Below, in pieces: positions 25,300 to 33,359 of a DNA stretch of 64,000 bases. A model generated the notes under the pieces. That model saw only the letters and a list, made by a program, of their open reading frames with translations, did no database searches and had not been told where the DNA came from. A program made the position numbers and the translations under genes. The DNA is taken from the NCBI GenBank assembly GCA_963841445.1, contig CAWJCP010000002.1, positions 682,001-746,000 of the forward strand. Direction: 5' to 3'. The stretch comes from Mayfieldus sp963841445. GTDB taxonomy: Bacteria; Actinomycetota; Thermoleophilia; Solirubrobacterales; 70-9. Within the stretch, counting starts at the first letter, position 1; each line of letters starts with the position of its first letter.

Positions 25300-26726
25300 G
25301 CCCGAAGGGGGAGCGCTCCGCCGACGCGACCGCGGCGGCGGTCGACTACGGCAAGACGGCCGGCTTTCTGACCGTCGGGGTCGGGCTCACCGGGGTGATC
25401 ACCTACCTCTACTTCGCGGTCGCCTCGCACATCCTCTCGAAGACCGACTACGGCGAGATCGCGATCCTCTGGTCGGCCGTCTTCATCACCGTCTCGACGC
25501 TCTACCGCCCGATCGACCAGCTGCTCTCCCGCCACATCTCCGAGCGGCGGCAGCTGCGCCAGCCGGTCGGCGAGCCGATGCGGGTCGCGGCACGGATCCA
25601 GCTCGGGCTCGGGGTCGCCTTCGCGACCCTGGCGCTGCTGCTGCGCGGGCCGCTCCAGGACCACCTCCTGAAGGGAAACGAGACCCTCTACTGGATCTAC
25701 TTCTCGGCCGTGCTCGGCTACGCGGCGAGCTACTTCGCGCGCGGCTATCTGGCCGGCGAGCGCCGCTTCGGGCTCTTCTCATTGCTGATCCTCTCCGAGT
25801 CGATCTTTCGGACCAGCTTCGCGGTGATCGTCGCGATCGGTTTGTTCAGCGGCCAGTCAGTGGTCGCCCTGGGGATCGTCGCCGCGCCCTGCCTGAGCCT
25901 GATCGTCGTTCCGCTCGCGTTCGCGCGCCGGGCCCAGCGGGAAACAGCCGGCGCACGCGCCGCCGAGCTGGACGTCGACTCCCCGGACCCCGAGGCCGAG
26001 TCCGGCGAGGGCGCCGCCCCGGAGTTCACGCTCAGCCATGGGACGGCGTTCGCCGGCGCGGTGCTGCTGATCATGTTCAGCGAGCAGACCTTCCTCAATG
26101 CGGGGCCGCTCTTGATCTCGGCCACCAACGGCTCCGCGGCGGCCGGTTTCATCTTCAACGTCCTGATGGTCGCGCGGGCTCCGCTGCAGCTCTTTCAGGC
26201 GGTCGGGACGAGCATCCTCCCTCACCTCACCGGGCTTCATCACTCCGACGAGCCGGGAAGCGAGCAGGCGTTTCACAGCTCGGTGCGCTTCGTGATCCTC
26301 GCCGTCGCGGCATTCGCGGGGGCCGTCGCCCTGGCGGTGCTGGCGTTCGGCCCGCAGCTGATGCACGTCGCCTTCGGCAAGAAGTTCGACTACGACCGGC
26401 TCGGGCTGCTGATCGTGACCGCGGGCATGGGCCTCTACCTCTCCGCGGTGACGATCAACCAGGCCTGCCTGGCGCAGGGCCAGGTTCGCCGCGCATCGCT
26501 GCGCTGGATCGGCTGCGCGGTCTTCTTCGTCGGCTGGTGCCTGCTGCCGGTGATCTCGAACGAGTTCCGCCGCGTCGAGATCGGCTTCCTGCTCACCGCG
26601 GCCTCGCTGCTGGCGATGCTCTACGCGATCTACCGCCACCCCGTGGAGCGCCCCGAGGACGTTCCCGACCCGGGCTCTGGCGAGGAGCTCGAGGGCTGGG
26701 TCGCGGCCGCCGACGAGGCGGGCTGA
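25296..26726 (+). CDS. Polysaccharide flippase-like membrane protein
   Basis: Multi-pass protein (about 12 hydrophobic helices) of the Wzx/MATE-like export superfamily, probably flipping a lipid-linked glycan made with the preceding glycosyltransferase. Typical features are GFLTVGVGLTGVITYLYF (TM1), the YRPIDQLLSRH loop and GTSILPHLTG. An acidic cytoplasmic loop (DVDSPDPEAESGEGAAPE) lies mid-protein. Start: using the first GTG (25395) would cut through TM1. The frame is open upstream to a CTG at 25296-25298 that overlaps the upstream stop, with GAGAGG 8 nt before it. I therefore choose CTG, giving 476 residues. Confidence 0.85.
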   Translation: MSPKGERSADATAAAVDYGKTAGFLTVGVGLTGVITYLYFAVASHILSKTDYGEIAILWSAVFITVSTLYRPIDQLLSRHISERRQLRQPVGEPMRVAARIQLGLGVAFATLALLLRGPLQDHLLKGNETLYWIYFSAVLGYAASYFARGYLAGERRFGLFSLLILSESIFRTSFAVIVAIGLFSGQSVVALGIVAAPCLSLIVVPLAFARRAQRETAGARAAELDVDSPDPEAESGEGAAPEFTLSHGTAFAGAVLLIMFSEQTFLNAGPLLISATNGSAAAGFIFNVLMVARAPLQLFQAVGTSILPHLTGLHHSDEPGSEQAFHSSVRFVILAVAAFAGAVALAVLAFGPQLMHVAFGKKFDYDRLGLLIVTAGMGLYLSAVTINQACLAQGQVRRASLRWIGCAVFFVGWCLLPVISNEFRRVEIGFLLTAASLLAMLYAIYRHPVERPEDVPDPGSGEELEGWVAAADEAG

Positions 26727-26755
26727 GCAGGATTGGAAGTCGACGCGGTCAGGGC

Positions 26756-27460
26756 TCAGACGGCGTCGGCGGCAGCAGCGATCTCGCCGTAGGCCGCGGC
26801 GGGCTCGTCCGCTCCGAAAACCGCCGACCCCGCAACGAACAGCGAGGCGCCGGCGGCGGCCACTGCGGGAGCGGTCTGCGCGTCGATCCCGCCGTCGACC
26901 TCGATCGCAGCGTCGCCGGCGAGCTCCTGGAGGCGGGCGACCTTCTCCGGCGACTCGGGGATGAACGGCTGCCCGCCCCAGCCAGGGTTGACGGTCATGC
27001 AGAGCAGGACGTCGGCGTAGCCGCGCAGCTCCCGGACCGCCTCGGCGGGGGTTCCTGGGTTGATCGCCAGGCCGGCGAGGCAGCCGAGCTCGCGGATCGC
27101 GGTCAGGGTCCGGTTCACGTGTGGGGTCGCCTCGTAGTGGAAGCTGATCGAGTCAGCGCCGGCCCTCGCGAACTCGGCGATCTGGCCCTCCGGGCGCTCG
27201 ATCATCAGGTGCACGTCGACGGCGCCGCCGGCCTCGTGCACCTGGTCGGCGATCGAGGCGGCGACCAGGGGGCCGATCGTGATCGGGGGGACGAAGTGGC
27301 CGTCCATGACGTCGACATGGATCAGCCGCGCGCCCGCTTCGATCACCTCGGCGACCTGCGAGCCGAGGCAGGAGAAGTCGGCGGAGAGGATCGACGGCGC
27401 CACGCGGACGCTGCGGTACAGATCGCTGCGCTGCACACTCTGCCCCGTCGCGGCTTCCAT
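26756..27460 (-). CDS. rpe: Ribulose-phosphate 3-epimerase
   Basis: Interconverts ribulose 5-phosphate and xylulose 5-phosphate in the pentose phosphate pathway. TIM-barrel enzyme of 234 residues with VAPSILSADFSCL, HVDVMDGHFVPPITIGP, VHLMIERPE, MTVNPGWGGQPFIPES and IEVDGGIDAQTAP, including the metal-binding His and Asp residues. The ATG overlaps the stop of the zinc-ribbon gene (TGATG). The first 18 residues are not conserved, so the true start may be slightly downstream. It ends the priA-def-fmt unit. Confidence 0.96.
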   Translation of the reverse strand: MEAATGQSVQRSDLYRSVRVAPSILSADFSCLGSQVAEVIEAGARLIHVDVMDGHFVPPITIGPLVAASIADQVHEAGGAVDVHLMIERPEGQIAEFARAGADSISFHYEATPHVNRTLTAIRELGCLAGLAINPGTPAEAVRELRGYADVLLCMTVNPGWGGQPFIPESPEKVARLQELAGDAAIEVDGGIDAQTAPAVAAAGASLFVAGSAVFGADEPAAAYGEIAAAADAV

Positions 27461-27735
27461 CAGACCGCCCTCAGCATCGACTCGCCGCAGCCCTGGCAGC
27501 GCATGTCCTCGCTGCTGCTCATCCGCGCGATCGTCTGGTGCTCACCGCAGTTGGGGCACTGCGAGACCAGCTCGTAGCGGCGCAGGCAATAGACGCAGCG
27601 ATAGCGGCCCGGCAGCTGCGTCGGTCGCAGCCAGGGCTCTCCACAGCCAGGGCAGGCGAGGCGGCGCAGCGCCTTCTCCGCCGACTCGGCGCTCGGCTCC
27701 GGCCCTCCCTTTGCCTGCTCGGCCACGCTAGTCAT
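27460..27735 (-). CDS. Small zinc-ribbon protein with four CxxC motifs
   Basis: A 91-residue protein, not recognised. Eight cysteines form four C-x2-C knuckles: CPGCGEPW, CVYCLRRY, CPNCGEH and CQGCGES, giving two zinc ribbons joined by about 20 residues. The N-terminal 25 residues are low complexity. No catalytic motif is seen. It overlaps the end of fmt by 8 bp and the rpe start by 1 bp, so it is co-translated within priA-def-fmt-rpe. A role in nucleic acid or ribosome binding is a guess from the fold. Confidence 0.82.
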   Translation of the reverse strand: MTSVAEQAKGGPEPSAESAEKALRRLACPGCGEPWLRPTQLPGRYRCVYCLRRYELVSQCPNCGEHQTIARMSSSEDMRCQGCGESMLRAV

Positions 27736-28654
27736 TCTGCATCATCACCCGGTCGGGGACCGGATGGCCGCGCACGTATTCCTCGGCGCCCATCGGCCGC
27801 CCTCCGGGCGGCAGGACGACGTCGAGGCGCAGGCGACCGGCGGCGCAGATCAGCCGCAGCGCGCCGCCGGCGACTTCCAATCGGCCCGGCTCTCCGCCGC
27901 CTGCCTCGACCGCGACGGCCCGCACCCCGAGGCGCCGCTCGCCGTCGAGCTGCAGGTAGGCGCCGACGTGGGGCGTCAGCGCCCGCACCGTGCGCGCCAG
28001 CTCCGCCGCCTCCCGCCCGGGATCGAGGCGGCGCTCGGCCGGCGCGATCTTCTCGGCGTAGGTCGCCGCCGAGTCGTCCTGATCGGTGAGCTCAAGCTCG
28101 CCGTGCTCGCGCATGTCAAGGGCCCGCACGATCCCCTCGCCGCCGATCTTCGCCAACCGCGCGGCCAGGGCGCCGAAGTCCTCCTCGGGATCGATTGCGG
28201 TGATCTCCCGTAGCGCGACCGGGCCGGAGTCGAGGCCCTCGGTCACCCGCATCACGCTGACGCCGGTGGATTCGTCACCGGCCATGATCGCGCGCTCGAT
28301 CGGCGCCGCGCCGCGCCAGCGGGGCAGCAGCGAGGGATGCACGTTGAGCATCTGAAGCTCGGAGAGCAGCGGCTCGCGGATCAGCTGCCCGAAGGCGCAG
28401 ACCACGGCCACATCGGGCGCGGCGGAGCGGATCCGCAGCAGGGCATCGTCGGAGTTGACGCTCTCTGCCTGCAGCAGCGCGAGCTCGAGCTCACGGGCGG
28501 CGAGGGCGGCCGGCGGAGGCTGCAGATGACGTCCCCTTCCCCGCCTGCTGTCCGGCGGCGTGACGACGAGCCGCGGGCAGTGGGCCGAGTCGCGGAGGCG
28601 GCGAAGGACTGTCGCTGCAAAGTCGGAGGTGCCGAGAAAGACCGTGCGGCTCAC
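27728..28654 (-). CDS. fmt: Methionyl-tRNA formyltransferase
   Basis: Formylates initiator Met-tRNA. The 308 residues show MLNVHPSLLPRWRGAAPIERAIMAGD (catalytic His and the SLLP loop), TGVSVM, LDSGP, and a C-terminal OB-like domain from about 210 with AYLQLDGERRLGVRAV. Start GTG at 28652-28654 overlaps the def stop as GTGA. The pairing of fmt with def is classical, since the two enzymes add and remove the formyl group. Confidence 0.95.
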   Translation of the reverse strand: MSRTVFLGTSDFAATVLRRLRDSAHCPRLVVTPPDSRRGRGRHLQPPPAALAARELELALLQAESVNSDDALLRIRSAAPDVAVVCAFGQLIREPLLSELQMLNVHPSLLPRWRGAAPIERAIMAGDESTGVSVMRVTEGLDSGPVALREITAIDPEEDFGALAARLAKIGGEGIVRALDMREHGELELTDQDDSAATYAEKIAPAERRLDPGREAAELARTVRALTPHVGAYLQLDGERRLGVRAVAVEAGGGEPGRLEVAGGALRLICAAGRLRLDVVLPPGGRPMGAEEYVRGHPVPDRVMMQND

Positions 28655-29325
28655 GCCGCGGTCGCCGCCTCGTCGTGCAGCGCATCGCCCGCGTCGGCGA
28701 GTGGCGGGCTGTACTCCTCGCCCTCGCGAAGCGCCCGCATCGCACCCTTGCGCTGCTCCGCCGTCGTGCGGTCCAGCATCAGGATGCCGTCGAGGTGGTC
28801 GATCTCGTGCTGCAGGACGCGCGCCTCGAGGCCGGATGCTTCGATCAGGATCGGCTCGCCCCGCTGATCGACACCGCGAACCCTGGCGTAGAGGGGGCGC
28901 TCGACGTCGACCGTGACTCGGGGAATGCTCAAGCATCCCTCCTCGGCGACCGCGACCTCCTCGGAGAGCCACTCGACCTCCGGGTTGACGAGCGCGGTCG
29001 GCTCCGCGTCGGAGCCCGCCGCGAAGATGAGCAGCCGCCGTAGCACGCCGAGCTGGGTGGCGGCAAGCCCGACCCCGATCGCGTCGCGCATCAGGCCGAC
29101 CATCCCCTCGACCTCGCGTCTCAGCTCGTCGTCGAACGCGCTGACCGGGGACGCCTTGCTGTTCAATACCGGATCGCCGATCTTGACCAGCCGGGCAAGC
29201 GCCGCATCACGGCGGGCGAGAACCTCGGGGTCGAGCGCGGGAGCGCTCGACTGATAGTCCTCGTGGCCGTCCTGGGGCTCGAGATCCGCCGGCTCGGCGG
29301 GCTCGACTGCGTCTCGCTGCGCCAT
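28651..29325 (-). CDS. def: Peptide deformylase
   Basis: Metalloenzyme that removes N-formyl from new proteins. The 224 residues have motif 1 GVGLAATQLG, motif 2 EEGCLSIPRV and motif 3 HEIDHLDGILMLDR, giving the Cys and two His metal ligands and the catalytic Glu. The N-terminal ~45 residues (acidic, Pro-rich) and the C-terminal tail are extra relative to the roughly 170-residue core. Start ATG at 29323-29325. It lies between priA and fmt. Confidence 0.95.
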   Translation of the reverse strand: MAQRDAVEPAEPADLEPQDGHEDYQSSAPALDPEVLARRDAALARLVKIGDPVLNSKASPVSAFDDELRREVEGMVGLMRDAIGVGLAATQLGVLRRLLIFAAGSDAEPTALVNPEVEWLSEEVAVAEEGCLSIPRVTVDVERPLYARVRGVDQRGEPILIEASGLEARVLQHEIDHLDGILMLDRTTAEQRKGAMRALREGEEYSPPLADAGDALHDEAATAA

Positions 29326-29384
29326 CGATCCGAGTCTACGCACCAAGCGGGGGTAATCCTGCCCCATCGGCGCCCAAATGGCGC

Positions 29385-31580
29385 CTATTGGGGGTCGACG
29401 TCGACACCGAGCGCGACGCCGCGCAGAGCCCGCTCCGAGGCGGCCCCCTCGACCGCCGCGCGCACCGCGCTCACCGTCGCGTCGCGCCGGGTTGCCTTGA
29501 GCAGCAGGCGGCGGCGCTGGCGGCCGCGGAGCCGGAACAGGGTCGCCGGACCGAGCACCTCGGTGCCGGCCGGCAGGCCGGCGCGCAGCAGCGCCGCAAC
29601 GCGCTCGGCGGCGCGATCGAGCGCCGGCTCTTGCTCGGAGGCGAGGTTGACCGCGGTCAGGTGCGAGAAGGGCGGGTAGCGCAGCGCCCGGCGGCGCTCC
29701 AGCTCCTCGGCCAGGAAGCCCTCCGCGTCGTGACGGGCGGCGAAGGCGATGCTGGGCGCCTGCGGGGAGAGCGTCTGCACGATCACCCTCCCCCCCTTCG
29801 GGCCGCGGCCGCTGCGGCCGGCAAGCTGGGCGACCATCGCGAAGGTGCGTTCCTCGGCGCGGAAGTCCGGGAAGCGCAGGGTCGCGTCGGCGTCGAGGAT
29901 GACGCTCAGCGTGACGGCCGGGAAGTCGTGCCCCTTGGCGACCATCTGGGTTCCGACCAGGACGCCCGCTGGGGCCTCGTCGAAGCGCCCGAGGATCTCG
30001 GCATGAGCGCCCTTGCGAACCGCCGAGTCTGAATCGAGGCGGTAGACGGGCAGCGGCCGCAGGCGCTCGGCAAGCAGCTGCTCGACCCGCTCGGTGCCGG
30101 CGCCGGCACGCGCCAGGGTCACCGAGCCGCACTCGCCGCAGGCCGTCGGTGAAGGCTCGCCGTGACCACAGTGATGGCACGCGAGCCGTCGCGAGGATTG
30201 GTGGGCGACCAGCGAGACGTCGCAGTTCGGGCAGCTCCAGTGATGCCCGCAGGAGCGGCAGCAGACATAGGGCGCGAATCCGCGCCGGTTGACGAGCACG
30301 ATCGCCTTGCCGCCCTCGCGGCGCACCTGCTCGAGCGCGTCGAGGGTCGGGCCGCCGAGCGGCCCTCCCCGCGGGTCGGCCCCCCGCATGTCGACGATCT
30401 GCACCGGCGGCAGGCGTTGCCCGTCGGCGCGGGCCGGGAGCTCGACTCTCGGCAGCGCCCGCCAGCTCTCCGGTCGCGGCGTCGCCGTGCCGGCGATCAG
30501 CACCGCCCCGCACTCCCTGGCCCGCCGGCGTGCCACCCGGCGGGCGTCATAGCTCGGGTCGCCCTCCTGCTTGTAGGAGGGGTCGTGCTCCTCGTCGATC
30601 ACGATCAGGCCCGGGTCGGCCAGCGGAGCGAAGATCGCCGAGCGCGGCCCCACGCAAACGTCGGCCTCGCCGCTGCGCAGGCGCCGCCACTCGTCGTATC
30701 TCTCCCCGGCGCCGAGCCCGGAGTGAAGGACGGCGACCCGATCGCCGAGCCGATCCCGGAAGCGCCCCACGGCCTGCGGGGTCAGCCCGATCTCCGGAAC
30801 CAGCACGATCGCGCCCCGCCCCCGGGCCAGGGCCGCCTCGGCGGCCGCGAGATAGACCTCGGTCTTCCCCGATCCGGTCACCCCGTACAGCAGCAGCTCC
30901 GGGCTCGCCTCGGCGTCGCCGTCGAGCGCCGCGACGATGCGCCGCACCGCGACCGCCTGCTCGGCGGTGAGCTCGACCGAGCGTGGCCTGGCTCCGACGG
31001 GCCGCGCCGCGGGACGCCGCCGCACCTCGACGCTGCGCGCTTCAACCCAGCCGCGCCGCCCGAGCCGGCGCAGCGCCGCCCGATCGGCGCCGCAGCGGGC
31101 GGCGATAACGGCCGCCGAGAGCTCACCGTCGCCGAGCGTCTCCAGCACCGATCTCTGGCGCGTCCCGAGCCGAGCGTCGCCGTGCAGGGCCGCGCGCCCG
31201 TCCGGGGTCGCCCGCAAGCGCAGCTCGCGCCGCGCCCGCACCCTGCGGCCCGCGGCCCCGGTCCCGGGCGGCAGCACCAGCGAGAGCCCCCGCGAGGGGG
31301 TCGAGGCATACTCGCGCGCCACCCAGAGCCCGAGCCGCACGAGCTCCGCCGGCGCCCCCGCCTCGAGCGCCTCGATCGGCTCCGCGAGCCGCTCCGGCGG
31401 CAGCTCGGAGCGATCGGCGAGGTCGACGACGACGCCGAGGATGCGGCGGCGCCCGAAGGGAACCCGCAGCACGGTCCCCACCGATACGTCGCCCATCCGC
31501 TCCGGCAGTCGGTAGTCGAAGGGCCCGCGCAGGGCGCGGGCGGTGGTCAGCGGCTCGACCTTGGCGATCGCCATGCTCAT
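29385..31580 (-). CDS. priA: Primosomal protein N' (PriA)
   Basis: DNA helicase-like protein that restarts stalled forks. The 731 residues contain an N-terminal DNA-binding region (FDYRLPERMGDVSVGTVLRV), Walker A GVTGSGKTEVYL, the Walker B region DEEHDPSYKQEGDP, and the zinc-binding insertion CCRSCGHHWSCPNC ... CHHCGH ... CGECGS. Later motifs include VGTQMVAKGHDFP and AGRSGRGPKGG. Length is normal for the full protein. It starts the unit reading toward rpe and is divergent from the PH-domain gene (48-nt gap). Confidence 0.95.
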   Translation of the reverse strand: MSMAIAKVEPLTTARALRGPFDYRLPERMGDVSVGTVLRVPFGRRRILGVVVDLADRSELPPERLAEPIEALEAGAPAELVRLGLWVAREYASTPSRGLSLVLPPGTGAAGRRVRARRELRLRATPDGRAALHGDARLGTRQRSVLETLGDGELSAAVIAARCGADRAALRRLGRRGWVEARSVEVRRRPAARPVGARPRSVELTAEQAVAVRRIVAALDGDAEASPELLLYGVTGSGKTEVYLAAAEAALARGRGAIVLVPEIGLTPQAVGRFRDRLGDRVAVLHSGLGAGERYDEWRRLRSGEADVCVGPRSAIFAPLADPGLIVIDEEHDPSYKQEGDPSYDARRVARRRARECGAVLIAGTATPRPESWRALPRVELPARADGQRLPPVQIVDMRGADPRGGPLGGPTLDALEQVRREGGKAIVLVNRRGFAPYVCCRSCGHHWSCPNCDVSLVAHQSSRRLACHHCGHGEPSPTACGECGSVTLARAGAGTERVEQLLAERLRPLPVYRLDSDSAVRKGAHAEILGRFDEAPAGVLVGTQMVAKGHDFPAVTLSVILDADATLRFPDFRAEERTFAMVAQLAGRSGRGPKGGRVIVQTLSPQAPSIAFAARHDAEGFLAEELERRRALRYPPFSHLTAVNLASEQEPALDRAAERVAALLRAGLPAGTEVLGPATLFRLRGRQRRRLLLKATRRDATVSAVRAAVEGAASERALRGVALGVDVDPQ

Positions 31581-31628
31581 TCGTTGAACCTAGGGCCGCC
31601 TACGGACGCCCCCGTCAGAGCGGCCAAT

Positions 31629-32174
31629 ATGCTCCCCCGGGTGCAAGCGAACCTCGCCGCCGGCGAACGCGTGATCTTCGAGGGTCACCCCTCCTGGCGG
31701 GCCATCCTCGGCTTCTACCTGAAGGGCCTGCTGCTCGCCGTCGGCGCCGGGCTCGCGGCCGCGCTGCTGACGCGGCTGTTCGGAGACGACGTCGACAAAG
31801 GCCTCGTCTTTCTGATCGTCCTGGCGATCCTGGCGCTGACCATCCTGATCGGCTTTCTGAAGCGGGTCTCGACCACCTACACGATCAGCGATCGTCGCCT
31901 GCACATCAAGCGCGGAATCATCTCCCGCGAGGTCCAGGAGACGCGCCTGGAGCGGGTCCAGAACGTCAACTACAACCAGACCCTCTACCAGCGCCTGGTC
32001 CAGGTCGGCGACGTCGACTTCGACACCGCCGGGTCGGGCGACTACGACTTCAGCTTCGACGGCGTCGCCGACCCCGAGCAGGTCGTCCACAAGGTCGACG
32101 AGGCGTGGCGAGCACACGGCTCCGGGCAGCACCCGCTCGGCGAGGGCGGCCCGGCGACCACCGAGGTTCAGTAG
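31629..32174 (+). CDS. PH-domain membrane protein (YdbT/bPH2 type)
   Basis: A 181-residue membrane protein: two hydrophobic helices (about 28-45 and 56-75), then a bacterial PH domain with TTYTISDRRLHIKRGIISREVQETRLERVQNVNY, the signature of the YdbS/YdbT family. The function of these proteins is not settled; they sit in the membrane and are often linked to stress or envelope functions. Start ATG at 31629. Its stop lies 14 nt left of the IS element, so the insertion did not break it. Confidence 0.85.
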   Translation: MLPRVQANLAAGERVIFEGHPSWRAILGFYLKGLLLAVGAGLAAALLTRLFGDDVDKGLVFLIVLAILALTILIGFLKRVSTTYTISDRRLHIKRGIISREVQETRLERVQNVNYNQTLYQRLVQVGDVDFDTAGSGDYDFSFDGVADPEQVVHKVDEAWRAHGSGQHPLGEGGPATTEVQ

Positions 32175-32182
32175 GCCGAACG

Positions 32183-32188
32183 ACTAGG
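32183..32188. repeat. Target-site duplication, left copy (ACTAGG)
   Basis: ACTAGG directly outside the left inverted repeat; identical to 33359-33364 outside the right one. The right copy contains the metK stop codon (CTA on the plus strand, TAG on the coding strand). Confidence 0.88.
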
Positions 32189-32223
32189 CTGAACAGACTC
32201 CGAGATATCGCGACGGTCGCGAC

Positions 32224-33210
32224 TCATCTCGGCTCCATCTTGCGAGCACCGTAGACGAGGTCGGCGGGAGGCCGACCTCGGGTGTTTCTGCCCTGGTGCT
32301 CGCGGCGCTTGTTGTATTCGTCGAGGTAGATCTCGAGCTCCTGGCGAAGGCCGGTGAAGCGAACCTGCAGGTAGCGGGCGAAGGCCGGGCGCCAGCACTC
32401 CTCAAGGATCGTGCGGTGAAGGCGCTCGACGTGGCCGTTGGTCTGCGGGCGCCCGGCGCGGATCTTGGTCTGGGTGGCTCCCAACTCACCGATCGCCTTG
32501 CCAAAGCGCCCGGCGCTGAACTCGTTGCCGTTGTCGGTGAGCACCCGCTCAAGGCACCAGCCGGCGGCCTGCAGCTCGCGGGCGACGCGGCGGGCGAAGG
32601 CCGAGGTCTGGGGCTGGGTTGGGTTGTCGGCGGGGCAGACCACCAGCTCCGCCCAGCCGTAGGAGGAGAAGGTGTCGCAGGCGGTGAGCTGCCAGACCGC
32701 GCCCTTGGTCCCGTGCAGCCGGCCGACGAAGAAGCAGTCAAAGCCGACCAGCTGGCCCGGGCGCTCGGAGTCGATCCTGGGCTCTGGCTCGGGCTCTCGA
32801 GGCGGCTCATAGGGTGCCCGGTGGCCGGCGATCAGGGCCAGCCGCGCCCTGCGTGTGGAGAGCCCGTGGCGGCGCAGCACCTTCCAGACGCCGTTCGGGG
32901 AGACCTCCAGGCCGCCCCACTCGGGGCGCCGCAGCCGGGCCGAGATCCGCTTCGGCCCGAGCCCGGCGTGCCCGAGAGAGAAGGCGAGGATCCGCTCCTC
33001 GACCATCGCCGGGATCTGGTTGGGCATCCGGGGGCGCCGGCGCTCTCTGGGGCGGAGCATCTCAAGGCCAGAGGCCTCGACCTGGGGCTTCCAGCGGTAA
33101 TAGGTCGAGTGGTGCACCCCCATCGCCCGGCAGGCGGGCCGGACCCCGATCTCCGCGGCCAGCGAGAAGAGGCGCAGCCGATAGCCGAACAGCACGTCAT
33201 CCTGGGTCAT
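32224..33210 (-). CDS. IS481/IS3-type DDE transposase
   Basis: Transposase of 328 residues. An N-terminal helix-turn-helix (RLFSLAAEIGVRPACRAMGVHHSTYYRW) recognises the element ends. The rve-type catalytic core follows, with DDE residues Asp158 (GQLVGFDCFF), Asp226 (RVLTDNGNEF) and Glu262 (PQTNGHVERLHRTIL). A single frame without an upstream helper frame points to IS481 rather than IS3. The start ATG at 33208-33210 has GGGAG 8 nt upstream. An alternative ATG lies 36 nt further up. All catalytic residues are intact, so the element may be active. Confidence 0.93.
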   Translation of the reverse strand: MTQDDVLFGYRLRLFSLAAEIGVRPACRAMGVHHSTYYRWKPQVEASGLEMLRPRERRRPRMPNQIPAMVEERILAFSLGHAGLGPKRISARLRRPEWGGLEVSPNGVWKVLRRHGLSTRRARLALIAGHRAPYEPPREPEPEPRIDSERPGQLVGFDCFFVGRLHGTKGAVWQLTACDTFSSYGWAELVVCPADNPTQPQTSAFARRVARELQAAGWCLERVLTDNGNEFSAGRFGKAIGELGATQTKIRAGRPQTNGHVERLHRTILEECWRPAFARYLQVRFTGLRQELEIYLDEYNKRREHQGRNTRGRPPADLVYGARKMEPR

Positions 33211-33265
33211 CGCGACTCCCTTCCGAACTTCATTGCCGTGAAGCACGGAGCGTGAGTCGCCAAGC

Positions 33266-33299
33266 GGACGACCCCCTGCCCTCGGGCAGGGGGTCGTCC
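33266..33299. other. Perfect 16-bp inverted repeat inside the IS, upstream of the transposase
   Basis: GGACGACCCCCTGCCC and its exact complement are separated by 2 nt. It lies between the metK-side end and the transposase start, without a T tract. It could block transcription arriving from metK, or hide the transposase ribosome site, as leader hairpins do in some other insertion sequences (inference). Confidence 0.8.
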
Positions 33300-33359
33300 C
33301 ACTTGAAGACGTCTATCGATCCCCCGGAAGGTGTCGGGGGAACTCGGAGTTAGTTCAGA

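Larger units (their letters stand above)
32189..33358 (-). mobile_element. IS481-like insertion sequence, complete, 1170 bp
   Basis: Bounded by 16-bp terminal inverted repeats (CTGAACAGACTCCGAG at 32189-32204; CTCGGAGTTAGTTCAG at 33343-33358; 14 of 16 match) and by a perfect 6-bp direct repeat ACTAGG on both sides (32183-32188 and 33359-33364), the expected target duplication. It carries one transposase. Intact ends and target repeat suggest recent insertion. Confidence 0.92.

Noticed and set aside
30162..31628. Upstream extension of the PH-domain gene antisense to priA
   Set aside because: The extension is the complement of conserved priA coding sequence; the family N-terminus starts at 31629.
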